Positions 47,025 through 58,241 of a stretch of 64,000 nt of DNA are shown in pieces. Below the pieces are notes generated by a model. It had not been told where the DNA came from. It worked only from the letters and a program-made list of their open reading frames with translations, and did not search any database. Source of the DNA: Sycobia sp. Sy_11 (Eukaryota; Arthropoda; Insecta; Hymenoptera; Epichrysomallidae); the NCBI GenBank assembly GCA_018907035.1, contig JACCIC010000004.1, positions 2,285,501 to 2,349,500 on the forward strand, written 5' to 3'. Every line of letters begins with the position of its first letter. Position 1 is the stretch's first letter. A program made the translations under genes and the position numbers.

Positions 47025-47246
47025 AATGATAGCGGCGCTCCACTTGTCTATAACAACACTCTTCTCGTTGGAATACTCATTGCTGGCTCTATAGATTGCC
47101 AAGAAAATGTAAAGCCGGGAATTTACACTAGAGTTGACAAGTTCTCGTCTTTTATCTATAATGTAATGAAAGGCAACGAAACATATGATATGCGCATTGC
47201 TACTTGCAAGAAACGTAATTCACTATATAGATTCATAGAAGACTAA
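47025..47246 (+). CDS. Serine protease, last exon with active-site Ser
   Basis: The acceptor is ATTCCGTAG. It starts NDSGAPLVYNNTLLVGILIA; the Ser of DSG is the catalytic Ser. The usual GDSGGP is altered to NDSGAP: Asn replaces the Gly at 193, whose backbone shapes the oxyanion hole, and Ala replaces a Gly at 197. PGIYTRVDKFSSFIYNVM is the C-terminal helix. A tail of about 20 residues with one Cys follows, stopping at 47244-47246. AATAAA near 47280 is a likely poly(A) signal. The three exons give about 292 residues, more than a minimal S1 domain. Confidence 0.85.
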   Translation, partial: NDSGAPLVYNNTLLVGILIAGSIDCQENVKPGIYTRVDKFSSFIYNVMKGNETYDMRIATCKKRNSLYRFIED

Positions 47247-47442
47247 TATAATAATTCGTAATGAATGTACATAATACAAAATAAATTCGGATTCAGTTTT
47301 GGTAATATAATAGAACAAAAAAATTTCAAAGATATTCGTTCACAATATACCTAGTTTTGAAATACGACGTATGGAAATTAAAAAATGATACTCTGTAAAA
47401 ATATTTTTTGAAATTTATAAAAAAAATATTCTATGGTAACTG

Positions 47443-47491
<49 letters not shown>
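47443..47491. repeat. TA microsatellite
   Basis: About 24 TA units. Confidence 0.95.
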
Positions 47492-47497
<6 letters not shown>

Positions 47498-47886
47498 GCT
47501 TTTAACGCTTAGTACCATAAATAAAGATCTTGGATTCATTTTCATCAGCTTAATTTAAATGCAATCGTTTAACGCTATTATCATAATAGTTCGATCAAAG
47601 CAATAATCCAGATCAGGATAATGCTAGTTATGAAAAATAACATATTTCTTTTAAAGGTGGTAATTTATCTAGAAATTTGAATGTGACAAAATTATAACTA
47701 TAAATGCTCATGTTGTGCTACAAGGAGTGAGAAGTAGACAAAGGAGGCGTATATTATGTGTAATCAGTCAGTTAATACCTGGATCACTGATCTGCTATTA
47801 CTTACAAATCGTGCACTATAATACTATATACAGACCAATCTATATACATTTATATTACCAAGTATAATATATACAATTTATTACCA

Positions 47887-47889
<3 letters not shown>

Positions 47890-47920
<31 letters not shown>
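47890..47920. repeat. TA microsatellite
   Basis: About 15 TA units. Confidence 0.9.
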
Positions 47921-47924
<4 letters not shown>

Positions 47925-48551
47925 TACTATGAACTATGTTAAAGAAGCTTTATACTTACACCTCGATTTTCTTCGATTTCAGAGGGTTATGCTCTTTATT
48001 GTATATCAATTACTTACCCGCTGTCGTTAATTCATTGTCATTGCCCACTAATTGGATCCATTGGTCTTCATCTGTTACCGCTATTTCTTTAGTTATAAAA
48101 TGGCTTATTTGAATAAAATTTTGATTTCAGAATTTTTGTTTCAAAATTTTAATTGCTCACTCTAACTGTGTATAACCTGTGTTCTAATAATATGTAAAGG
48201 TAAGTTTTTCCCAAGTATAAGGAGTCGAGTCATTTAGTAATTACTTCAGCATTTTGCGACGGGCTACATACGCAGTTTAGATGCCCATTTATTTTAGACT
48301 GACAGTGACGTTGGTACGCCGTTACAATGTATATCCACAAAGACACAACATTGTTTTATCTTCTACATTTAAGGAGGTACCTGACAAACTATATAAGTCA
48401 ATTGAAAAATTTTTGCACATTTGTTTATCGTAGCTCATTAGAAGCAACAGTACAAATAACTTCATAATTTGTCATATTTCGTGTAACATATCGTGTACCA
48501 AACTATGCCTAAGTTGCTGCGTAAAACATATATAATTATTTCGATATATGT

Positions 48552-50133
48552 TGTAACGTGGCAAAACATACACGTTACTTGTATAGCACGAAATAAGCTG
48601 CCGAAGCGTCAAGATCTCGAGTCTCGACCGTTAAAATAAAAATTATAGTTCTACATAATAAATGATCAAAATTATTCCCGACAAATTTATGAGTCAAGTA
48701 CAGAAGACGACGAATTTCTGTGAAAAACACCGGCCCGGCGCGCCAATTGTAAAGACAATATAGGCAGGACCGCCGGCGCTCGGCCTGCGAAGAAGGAGAG
48801 CAAAACAGATAGAAGAAGAACTTCGTCCGCATGTAAACAAGTGGTGCTGAGCTCGAAGATGAAGAAGGCATACGGAGACGGCTCGACGCCGCTGAGGCCG
48901 CGATACCTTTTACCGCGTCCCTTTTGCGCTCAATCATCTGCCTGTATGGACGTACAAAATGAGAACCTCTCCTCTCCTTCCGGTTAGAGGACCTCTCCTG
49001 CTATCCGGGATTTATGGATTAGACTCGTTGATCCGATCGGTGTGGGAGCTCGGTGCGGAAGGAAGTTTAGCAGCGGTTGAATCACGGAAGTTTAAGAATA
49101 GGCGGCGATATGGCGTCACGTGTGCTCATTTGGGGAGACTAACGCGGGGTCGTCGCGTTCGTCCCGGAAATTGCTAGTCGGTCGTGAGGCTCTCGTCCCG
49201 CTCTCTCGAAAGAGAACGGAAGCGGTTATCTGTATCGCGGCTATCTATAACTTGGCTCTCGTCCTATTCTCCTGAAAGAGAACGGGAGCGGCTACCGACG
49301 CAGTGGCTGCCGGCTATCTGGTTCTCGTCCTGATCTCCCGAAAGATAACGGAAGGGGCTACTGACACTCTGGATACCTTAGCTTGGATATCGTCCCGTTC
49401 TCCTGAAAGAGAACGGAAACGGCTACCGGAAATAGGCTACCATTCCTCGACAGACTCGGTCAACGAAAATCCGTAGAGGGCGGTAAGGGACGAGAGGAGC
49501 GCGGGGCGCGGCGTGTTAGGTCTCGACGACCTGAGAAAGTGCGACTGGCGAATCCCGCGGGGCTGGAACGGGGCGCTGACCGGGCAGTTTCCTAGCATTC
49601 GGGGCTGATGTAGCCCGGTCGATCTGCGGTTTCAGACGTGTTGCCACGGTCGTGAGCCGGTGTTCCGGATACCGCCAATGGAGACTCCCGTCTTAACCTC
49701 TTTTTATTAACTTTAAGTAGGGTATAAGGGCGTAGATTTAGAAAGCGAGAACGTACGGCGTGCGAGATTCGAGCCTGACGGCGAGGTCTGAAAGCAGGTA
49801 TTAATTAGAGGGCTATCTGAGATTTAGGCTACCGGATGTAAACGCTACCGAACGTGTAGGATATCAACTATATAGTAGTAAACATTGTTATCTTGAAATA
49901 AATCCTCGTATTCTATAGTTACAAACCTCGAACCCTCCTCGTACCTATATAGTTAGCCAAGATCATTTGAGAAAGTGTTGGACGGGACTCACCATGGAAA
50001 CGGGTTTAGACCCCGACGTGTAAGCGTTTGACGCCTGGATATTAAGGTAAGGAACTAATCCCATCGGCCATCTGGAGCCTTATAGCGGTCTATTGTCCGG
50101 TCGTGGCTAGGCCGGACCAGGAAAACCGTTATA
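48552..50133 (+). mobile_element. Probable solo LTR with 4-bp target duplication
   Basis: Begins TGTAACGTGGC and ends ACCGTTATA, so TGTAACG and CGTTATA form an imperfect inverted pair. ATGT occurs immediately before (48548-48551) and after (50134-50137), the 4-bp duplication usual for Gypsy-type integration. Much richer in G+C than its surroundings. AATAAA near 49897 sits before a likely transcript end. A four-unit 65-66-bp tandem repeat lies at 49190-49440. No gag or pol is adjacent, hence solo LTR. An unusual GC-rich intergenic repeat with chance ends is the alternative. Confidence 0.6.
49190..49440 (+). repeat. Four-unit 65-66-bp tandem repeat within the LTR
   Basis: Units start near 49190, 49256, 49322 and 49387. 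Each has CTCGTCC, then CTCCTGAAAGAGAACGG (with variants), then GCGGCTAC. The CTCTCGAAAGAGA core is self-complementary, so each unit can form a short hairpin. The position within the LTR would suit a regulatory (U3 or leader) role, which is inference. Confidence 0.8.
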
Positions 50134-50299
50134 ATGTATATATAGAATTGCGATGTTGACAAACGTAGGGAACAGTATCAGACGATCAATCAAGAACATT
50201 GTTTTCCCATTTTTTTCTTATTTCGTAAACTACTAATCAAGAAATTGATCTTATTAAAATTGAAAAATAAGTTTTGGATACTTATGTCGAATGTTCTGA

Positions 50300-51262
50300 A
50301 TTAAATTAATAAATATTTTTATCCGTCCCACATTCTTTATAATATCATATATTAGCTAAAATAATGACAGTCATACAATCCTTGTTTAAGATCACCCCTC
50401 TAGAATCTGAAATAAAACTTATTACTACAATAAATTATATCAAAAAATTAAAAATAAAAATAAAATAAAATTCATAATAAAATAAAAATAAAAATACAAT
50501 AATAAATAAAATAAAACAATAAAAGTACTATTCTATGTTAGCAAAGGACAACTTAACTGCCCCCACCACTTTAAATTTAGAATTGCCTTCTTGTCCAACG
50601 TTTCTTTCTTATTTAACTTTACAAAATTGAAATTCTTTCGACTTTGAAAATGTAAATATTTTGGAATATGGTATTAAGAATAAATATAAAAGATAAACTC
50701 TTGAAAGTATTCCTATTTTGAAAAATCCCAATAATGTATATTTAATGTTAGGGTCGAATAAATTGGACAACACTTATCATTCCTTATTAATATAGAATTT
50801 TTATTTCGCATTTAAGTTAAAGAAACAAAGGGGGTCCTATAAATATTATACTAATAAATTTAGAGTGGGGATGGAGTATATAAAGTAGCATACTGGGTTG
50901 TTCAATTTAATTTTGTTCCTGAGGATGAACCGTAGCGGTTCGAAACGTCGGACAATAAGGTAGTTCTAAATTTATGGTGGTGGTGAAAGTTAGGTGTTCC
51001 TTTACTAACATAGAATCGTGCTTTTATTAGTTTTATTTTACTTATTATTGTATTTTTATTTTTATTTTTATTTTATTATTAATTTTATTTTATTTTTATT
51101 TTTAATTTTCTGATATAATTTATTGTAGTAATAAGTTTTATTTCCGATTCTACGGGAGTGATCATTAATAAGGACAGTCTGACTGTCATTATTTTAGCTA
51201 ATATATGATATTATAAAGACTGTAAGACCGATAAAAATATTTATTCATTTAATTTTCAAAAT
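50300..51262. repeat. Inverted-repeat element with ~290-bp arms
   Basis: The left arm (50300-50585) and the reverse complement of the right arm (50958-51262) share long runs, such as AATATCATATATTAGCTAAA, AAAACTTATTACTACAATAA, the AAATAAAAATAAAAT tract and TTCTATGTTAG. The ~370-bp centre holds GATGAACCGTAGCGGTTCGA, a hairpin followed by AACGTCGGAC; the GGTTCGAAACGTCGG phrase recalls motifs I associate with Penelope-like retroelements. No coding sequence is present. A third copy of the right-arm start is at 12505-12600. Confidence 0.75.
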
Positions 51263-52142
51263 TTTAGAAAAAGTTTGAATGAAATATTATCGTTGTCTTT
51301 CATAATATGGGCTACGAGAGAAGAATTACCATAAAAAACAGTAAAATTGTGGAAAAAAGTAGCTGTTAATATCTCGTTAAATAACCAACCTTGTGTTCCC
51401 AAAATTCATTGTTATATATAAATCTTGCTATGTACCAAATTTCATAATTTTCTTATCATTTTTTCTATTTGTTTAGGTACCTCCTTCAATATATAAACAC
51501 ATTGAACATTGAGCGAGGAAGTATATCAAATAATCAACAATATGTTTTATCGGTAGTTGTTGTATTATCGGTATGGGATCTAAGTTACTGTGTGGCTGGT
51601 ATGGGGCCTAGGTTACTACGTGGTCAGTGGAGGATGCTTCTAACATGCGCCATTTGGGCTTTTAATGGAGGGGAGATTTTACAAAACAAAACAAATTTAA
51701 AAAAACAATGATTTTACAAAGCGCAATTTTTGCTTTTGATGTGGAGGCCTTCTGTGTGATCATTAGAAGTTTTAAATGTCTGCGTGGTTCGTAAAGAGTA
51801 TGAGCACCTGTGTGGTCGGCAGAGATGGTTCTAACGAAAGATATTTGCGCGGTTTGAATGAAGTTGCGTGACTGGAATATAGTATTCTCATACTTACATG
51901 AGATGATTACGAGTTGCTGTGATATTTGCAGGTTTGTGCCTCGTCTTCGACGTTTCTAACGTTCTGCACACCAACAAATCTCATGATTACGCATTGATGA
52001 GTTCATTAGATGTTGATAATTGTTTCCTTATTTATGTTATTTAGTTTATTAGAAAAGACAAAAAAAACTATTTGTCAGGAAAAACGCATTTCACAATCTC
52101 GCAAGTGAAGATGAAAAATAATATAAAACATGGTAATAATAA

Positions 52143-52144
<2 letters not shown>
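51263..52144. other. Intergenic sequence, no firm feature
   Basis: 51540-51900 is somewhat GC-richer with two similar phrases (GTATGGGATCTAAGTTACTG and GTATGGGGCCTAGGTTACTA). No coding motif. Confidence 0.4.

Positions 52145-52196
<52 letters not shown>
52145..52196. repeat. TA microsatellite, left of candidate LTR
   Basis: About 26 TA units, directly abutting the TGTAAC start of the next feature. Confidence 0.95.
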
Positions 52197-52199
<3 letters not shown>

Positions 52200-52855
52200 A
52201 ACTGTGTTAGTTATGCACGGTTACGTCGACTTACCGCGTGAAGAAGTCGCCGTCCCAGCTGCTCCATGCTATAATCGGAACGGGGAAAGGGCAATGAATA
52301 GATACACGATAAAAATAACATTCACAATTAACACTTTTTATTCACGCAAATATTATATATATACAAGGTGGTCATACAAGAGCGGATTCCGCGACATCAA
52401 TCTACACGCAGTACACATCTACGCGAATTACTAATCTATACGTATTATTATTCTACTCGCATTACTGCCTATACACGCGTGCGAAGGACGGGGAATAGTA
52501 AACGCAAGGGGACAACCCGGGGAAACCGAACATACACATGTCGTTCGATGGCGGGCGTGAATGAATACTATATAACAATATTAACACTACTTGCCGGAGC
52601 TATCATAACTAGTGGCGTCCTTTCGTTCTCCCTCTCTCCCTCTCTTTCATACGCGCTATACACGCTGTCGGTAACGGTGCGGAGATGTCCTCGATGGTCT
52701 TCGACGTGGAGTTGGATGAGAGCCAGGATAGGCTTTCGAGAGGTAGTGTGGATGCGGCAGAACTGTCTCACTGGAGTCGGCGCTGATGGATCCAATGGAT
52801 GGGTACTACGATTTCGCCCAAGTGTCCACGCTGTCTGAAAGCTGGCTGGAGAAGA

Positions 52856-52914
<59 letters not shown>

Positions 52915-53008
52915 ACTCTGTCGGTTCGTAGTGCGCTTATTCACGATTACGCGAGCACACATTCAATTTTCAAAAGCAAATACGGAACCGCCGATTTGGG
53001 CAGTCACA
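52197..53008. mobile_element. Candidate solo LTR inserted in a TA microsatellite
   Basis: A GC-richer 812-bp block starts TGTAACTG and ends CAGTCACA. With adjoining bases the ends are ATTGTAACTG and the complement of ATTGTGACTG, 9 of 10 matching. TA runs lie on both sides (52145-52196, 53016-53067), as if the block had landed in one TA tract. TTTTTATTCAC near 52337 would give AATAAA on -, so the sense may be -. A TC microsatellite is inside (52861-52911). No clean target duplication can be seen in TA flanks. Confidence 0.45.
52861..52911. repeat. TC microsatellite
   Basis: About 25 TC units. Confidence 0.95.
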
Positions 53009-53011
53009 ATG

Positions 53012-53015
<4 letters not shown>

Positions 53016-53067
<52 letters not shown>
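53016..53067. repeat. TA microsatellite, right of candidate LTR
   Basis: About 26 TA units. Confidence 0.95.
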
Positions 53068-53069
<2 letters not shown>

Positions 53070-53429
53070 GTTTTCTTGCCTCGTGTTAAACAACTCGAAG
53101 AAAATTTAAACTACCATAACAGAAATATCAACATTACAGTATGACATTAAAATTATATATACGTTGATATAAATCACACAGTTATATACAAGTCTACAAT
53201 TATTAGAAAGCGAATTTAGTTTCCGATCTTCACGTTTCGATGGCGATATAAGTACGAGGTAGGAAAAGTCAGATGTGTCGGACCTACAAACAGTCAAGTA
53301 AGATTGTGGTTAACTTTACTGACAGGTAATGAAAGATTTCGCTCTAATTCTTTCGCAAGCTGATAGAGGTAAGATTTGGACTATCAACAAAGATTCAGTT
53401 CTCGCTCATCTGTTAAAAGATAATCACGT

Positions 53430-53740
53430 TAAACGCCATGAGTGCTAAGTACGCGTCACGCTACGAGGCTGTGCATGCTTTTAGCATGCACCTGAAAGGT
53501 CCCAAAATGTCGCAATCAGCGGCTGCTAAATATATGAGAAAGTCGAAGGCATTTGTACAGAAGTGGGTACCGCAATTTAAAGTGGCTAAAAATATCGATG
53601 ATTTACTAGAACTTTGAAGCATTTGTCTTATCAAATGGGCTGAATCTGGAGACCGTGGCCACTATAATACGCCATCAAATTATTAGAAAGCTTACGTCGG
53701 TGATGCCAGGCAATTATCGACGCCGGAGGTGACTGGATAC
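53430..53740 (+). pseudogene. Tc1-like transposase N-terminal fragment
   Basis: Starts MSAKYASRYEAVHAFSMHLK, then SQSAAAKYMRKSKAFVQKWV and VAKNIDDLLEL before a stop. It resembles the first helix-turn-helix of Tc1-like (not mariner-type) transposases. A further trace (ATIIRHQIIRKLTS) follows in another frame. Terminal repeats and the catalytic domain are absent. Confidence 0.6.
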
Positions 53741-53833
53741 ATTATTGACCAAATTGCATCATCATTTGTAATCTGTACAATGTATATATAAATATGAAAT
53801 TTTAATCTAATAAATTTTTTTAAATCGAATGAT

Positions 53834-54030
53834 TTGCAACAGCAATTGATAGAAAAAAGATTAGGAATCACGAGCAATAGGCGCAAAGTCATTCTCTTGT
53901 ATGACAACGCTTGGCCACATGATGCGAAAGCCGTCAAAAACAATCTGTTGGAGCTTGAATGGGAGGTTTTGCCGCACCCAGCCTACTCGCCAGATATAGC
54001 GCCTTCTAATTACCACCTATTCAGATCCTA
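53834..54030 (+). pseudogene. Mariner M6 transposase fragment
   Basis: Sixty-five codons: RRKVILLYDNAWPH (second Asp), then LELEWEVLPHPAYSPDIAPS followed by NYHLFRS, where Asn replaces the third Asp. Same family as 39803. Ends abruptly. Confidence 0.85.
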
Positions 54031-54034
54031 GGCA

Positions 54035-55489
54035 CCTAGTTTTATAACGACGACTAACGCAAGAAAATGTGTTATAGGCCTTCGATATTAAAATTCCTGT
54101 CTTCTGATTTATTTAACTATTTTTTTTCAATGTACTCGTAGGATGGCACTTATAAAATGTTGTAAAAAATTCATAATTTTATCAAAATCGTACTATGAAA
54201 TAATTCATACAATTTATATCAAACTAATAAAATTATTGTAAATAAGTCCTCTTTACAAAGTTCAGTAAACAGACTAAATAATTCACAGAACGTATAACAA
54301 CTTTTCTATGACTCATATATCTTATACATGAACGTATAGCATAATTTTCATGACTTGAGGTAGTTGCCAATGGTATACGATAATAGGAAACTTTAAAATA
54401 AACATCGAAATTACCGCTCTTGACACATTTTCGGCAAACATTTGTTTTTCAGAACTCAAATTAACCTTCACGATGTCTAATTTTTAAAAAATTTTCCACA
54501 ATATGGTAATTTAATATTCACTCTATCAAAAATATATACAAAGTTTGCTTCTTCTCCAAAAAAACGATAACAGGTGTGGTTCTTCAAATCCAAAGCAACG
54601 TATTTTATTACTCTCTAATCATGAATAGCATTGGAAAAAAGATTATCAAGGAGAAAATCATGAAAAAAAATGATAATCATAGATTTTTCCAGTTTAACTC
54701 TAAACGTTTTCAAAATTTATTAAAAATAATTTACAAAAATTGTACATCACTCACGACTCCATATCTTCTAACTATTACATTATTATAGTAAAAAGGATAT
54801 TTTCAAGAAAAAATTTTTTTTTAAAAACCTTGTTTTTGTAAAAATATTAAAAAAAATTAAAATACTACATAAGTAAAATAGTTAAATTAGCGGAAATTCA
54901 ATATTTTATGATTTATTTAAAATCGTATTTTATATATTTTATTGCGATCCAAATCTTTTTACTTAAATAACATACATTTTTAGTAAAAAAAGATTTTTAT
55001 TTATATATATATGATTTATATAATTTATCTCTATTGTATGTAGTAATGAGCATCTCAATTTGTCTTTCATTATTGTTTGAATATCTTCATCATTCTATTG
55101 CTCTTGCAGCAAATCATTATTTTTTGATAAGCTAATTAATTTGATATTGTCAATTTGACAATTAAAATTTTAATTTCATTAATTTTTCTAATTATTTCTT
55201 TCTCAAAAAATAAATACATGAAATGTTATTGCTTTTCAAGACAATACGACATAAAACAAATGTAAACTCTTATTTTACAAGAGAACAAGTCAAGATATAA
55301 TTTTGAATTACTTTTCAATACAAATACATATTTCATTAATTATCATATCAGCAAAAATACATTAGAAAACCACGTTTCAGAATAATTTCTTTCGGTGATG
55401 TTTATTTTATCGAACAAAATCATGGCAAGTTTTTATTAAAATAAACGTAATTTGCGGAAAATGCTGCTTCTAATCTTTAATATGATGAT
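54035..55489. other. AT-rich intergenic sequence, no feature seen
   Basis: No transposon ends, coding motif or repeat recognised. The Lys/Asn-rich open stretch at 54576-54788 fits composition alone. Confidence 0.5.
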
Positions 55490-56456
55490 AAATGCAGCTA
55501 AGGCCTATCGTTTACTTTCAGAAACTTATGGCGTGGAATGTATTGGTGAATCGATATGCCGCGAGTGATTCAAACGACTCAAAAGTCGTGATTTTGAAGT
55601 TGCAAAGTTTTGTTGACTTTAGTTGAATATTAACCGGGAAACAGTTAGAAAGATTTTAACCGAAGATTTCGCCATGAAAAAGCTGTGCGCGAAGATGGTA
55701 CCAAAGAACCCTTCAGATGAGCAAAAAGCCCACCGAATTAACATTGCTAAAAATTATCTCGAGCAGGTTGAAAGTGATCCTACTCTTCTCGATCGATTTA
55801 TTACTGGTTATTAAAGTTGGTACTTTCAATGTGACCCCGAAACTAAACGACCAGGCCTACAGTGGCTGTCCCCTAGAGCGCCAAGGCCACAGACGGTGAG
55901 AAAGAGCAAAACCAAAGTGAAAACTATGTTGATTTGCTTCTTCGACAGTAAAGAGGTGGTTTCCAAAGAGTTTGTACCACCTGGACAAACCGTAAGCCAA
56001 GTATTATACCTCGATGTGTTCGAAAAATTACGAAAAAGGGTGCTCAGAGTGCATCCAGAGATCGCGAAGACATGGGTTCTGCATCACGACACTGTTCCCT
56101 GTCACAGTGCGTTGAGTGTCTCTCACTTTTTGGCATCTAAAGGAATCGCAACGTTATCACAACCACCCTATTCATCGGACATGTCACCCTGCGACTTCTT
56201 CCAATTCCCCCGTTTCAAGAATTCGTAAAAGTTTGATATTTTAACTACGTTGAAGTCATCCAAGAATCTGCGACGAGGGTACTCGGAGAGGTCTCACCAA
56301 AAGTGTTCCAGAATTGTTACGAAAACTAGAAAACTGGTTGAAATAAGTGTAGATGCGGGAGGGGACTACTTTGAAAGGGATCGCAGCGATGTACCTTAAT
56401 TTTTTATATATATTCGATTTTTTAATTTTATCGCATTACTTAATTGTCTGACTTGG
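55490..56456 (+). mobile_element. Mariner family M2, 5'-truncated copy
   Basis: The right terminus reads GCATTACTTAATTGTCTGAC, matching M2. The transposase remains run from AYRLLSETYGVECIGESI (first helix-turn-helix) through INRETVRKILTEDFAMKKLC (second), LLDRFITGY (first-Asp region, Asp lost to a frameshift), LHHDTVPCHSALSVSHFLAS (second Asp) and SPCDFFQFPRF (third Asp). Several frameshifts; the left terminal repeat is missing. Confidence 0.88.
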
Positions 56457-56460
56457 TATT

Positions 56461-56518
<58 letters not shown>
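56461..56518. repeat. TA microsatellite
   Basis: About 28 TA units, immediately beyond the M2 terminus. Its TA could have been the integration target. Confidence 0.95.
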
Positions 56519-56526
<8 letters not shown>

Positions 56527-57063
56527 AATAATATACATAAATCTGAATTCGAATAAAATTAATGTCTTGCTGTTATTTTATTACATTCAAGACTGTTACA
56601 GAAACAACTAATAAAATAAATTATATCAATATTTAAACATTTTTCTAAAAAACTTTAAAGAAATTTGTTTTAAAAGTTTATATTTGTAAAATTAAGATTA
56701 AAAAATTTTAAACGTATATGTTTATCATACATCTTATTTATTACATAAATATTTTAAAAGACAAAATATAATATTTATAAATAGTCATTTTTAATGGAAA
56801 TTAAGATGGAAGTAAGTCATACAACACATAAAGAACAAATTTGATATAACATTATATTACCAAAGAAAAAATTACATATAAAATAAAATATTAAATTAGT
56901 TTAAAAAGCTCTGAAAATAATTATCAGGCCTACTTGTCGAAAACAGGTACACAGTTTATAACTATTTTTTCATCATTATCGATGATAAACATTGTTGTGT
57001 GTACATAATTTGCACTTCTTTATTTTTTCACTCCCTTTCTATCCGTCTCCCCCCTCTCTCTCT

Positions 57064-57066
<3 letters not shown>

Positions 57067-57136
<70 letters not shown>
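57067..57136. repeat. GT microsatellite
   Basis: About 35 GT units, preceded by a short TC run and followed by GCGCGC-containing sequence. Confidence 0.95.
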
Positions 57137-57140
<4 letters not shown>

Positions 57141-57691
57141 GTGTGTTTACGCATATGCGCGCGCGTGCGCTTCAAACGTTTGATTTCTATACATACATTT
57201 TGTTTACATGCCTTAAACAACATGCAAAGAAATAAATTTTATTTTTTTTTAATAAGCTGCAATTTTTATATGAGCGCGATACAATAATATAAACATAACA
57301 ATACGAAAAAGTAAGTTAGAAGGAAAAAAATATAAATCTATTTCAAGATCATTATAATGTTTAAATATACATCTAAGAGCATATAAAAATTATTTACGTT
57401 TGCATTAAATATTTAATTGAAAAATATTTTATGCAATCTTTAGTAATTTATTATATATTATTTAGTTTTTTTATATAACCTATTAATATGAATATTAGAG
57501 TATTTCGAATGTATATATATTCAATTGTGTATATATGTGTAGACGCGCGCGCGAGCATGTATTGTCTACGATTAGTGTTAATGTGTGCAATAGTGCAATA
57601 ACATGACTAATTTGTAAATTTTGTGTAAGGAAAGCCGTTATTATCTTGGAATGAACTATATATTAATTACTTTTAATATTCACAAAATTAT

Positions 57692-57841
57692 TCAACGTAA
57701 ATCAGGATTATCGTTGATTTGTTTTTTTATACGTAAAAGTATTGTTGTATACCAATGATCTAATCGTGAAATTGAATCATACTCTTTCACTGCCTCAGTA
57801 AATCCATCCTTGTTCTGTTCTTCCAAATGTTCAATTAAAGT
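57692..57841 (-). CDS. alphaSnap: Alpha-SNAP terminal exon
   Basis: The acceptor on - is TTTTTCTAG. It encodes [20 protein letters not shown], then [20 protein letters not shown], then QINDNPDLR and TGA (57692-57694). The C-terminal helices and final -DLR fit alpha-SNAP, the adaptor that bridges SNARE complexes to the NSF ATPase so that SNAREs are taken apart after membrane fusion. In family members the C-terminal end contacts and stimulates NSF. Joins the previous exon in phase 0. Confidence 0.93.
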   Translation of the reverse strand, partial: TLIEHLEEQNKDGFTEAVKEYDSISRLDHWYTTILLRIKKQINDNPDLR

Positions 57842-57869
57842 CTAGAAAAATTATTTCTATTATGAATAA

Positions 57870-57870
<1 letters not shown>

Positions 57871-57925
<55 letters not shown>
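57871..57925. repeat. TA microsatellite in alpha-SNAP intron
   Basis: About 27 TA units in the 138-bp intron between the last two exons. Confidence 0.95.
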
Positions 57926-57927
<2 letters not shown>

Positions 57928-57979
57928 TATAATTAAAATATTTGTAATATTAAGAAAAAGAAACTTTGAACTCTTGAAC

Positions 57980-58153
57980 CTTAATTAATTTATATTCCCT
58001 GGCATCTTGAAATGCTGGGCATTGCTCCTGATATCTCTCAATAGCATGTTGAGCATTTAAGACGTCCACGCATAAATGGCACAGTGCAGCACGAAGAAAG
58101 TAATCTTTAGCACTGTATTTTAAAAGGGAACTCTCTAACGATCCTACTGCAAC
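57980..58153 (-). CDS. alphaSnap: Alpha-SNAP penultimate exon
   Basis: Acceptor TTTTTTTACAG and donor AAG/GTTCAA on -; 58 codons, phase 0 at both ends. Encodes VAVGSLESSLLKYSAKDYFL, RAALCHLCVDVLNAQHAIER, then YQEQCPAFQDAREYKLIK. The LLKYSAKDYF and AALCH phrases and the paired-helix layout are those of the TPR-like alpha-SNAP solenoid. Confidence 0.95.
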
Positions 58154-58241
58154 CTGTAAAAAAAATTAATGTTTAAAAGTGAAATAATTATAAGAAATAA
58201 AAATACGAAATTATGAATAAAATATTTTTGATTGAATTTAC

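Larger units (their letters stand above)
47247..48547. other. Intergenic AT-rich sequence with two TA runs
   Basis: TA microsatellites at 47443-47491 and 47890-47920. Nothing else recognised. Confidence 0.5.

Noticed and set aside
49041..49700. Ribosomal RNA gene fragment, because of high G+C and phrases like GGAAGTTTAGCAGCGG
   Set aside because: No conserved 18S or 28S core segment was recognised, while terminal inverted bases and a 4-bp duplication support an LTR.
50905..50960. Confident hammerhead ribozyme
   Set aside because: CTGAGGATGA is not the CTGATGA box and the outer pairing I could draw joins the wrong strands for a hammerhead. Kept only as a weak hint.
52786..53109. Ser/Leu-rich and Ile/Tyr-rich proteins at the TC and TA runs
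   Set aside because: Microsatellite translations, no gene evidence.
57020..57235. Open frames of poly-Cys/Val or poly-Thr/His at the GT repeat
   Set aside because: They are translations of a dinucleotide repeat on each strand and frame.
8640..57925. CRISPR-like arrays or centromere satellite from the many regular repeats
   Set aside because: The short arrays are plain dinucleotide microsatellites. The 60-bp and 65-bp arrays lack the repeat/unique-spacer pattern, and the genome is eukaryotic.
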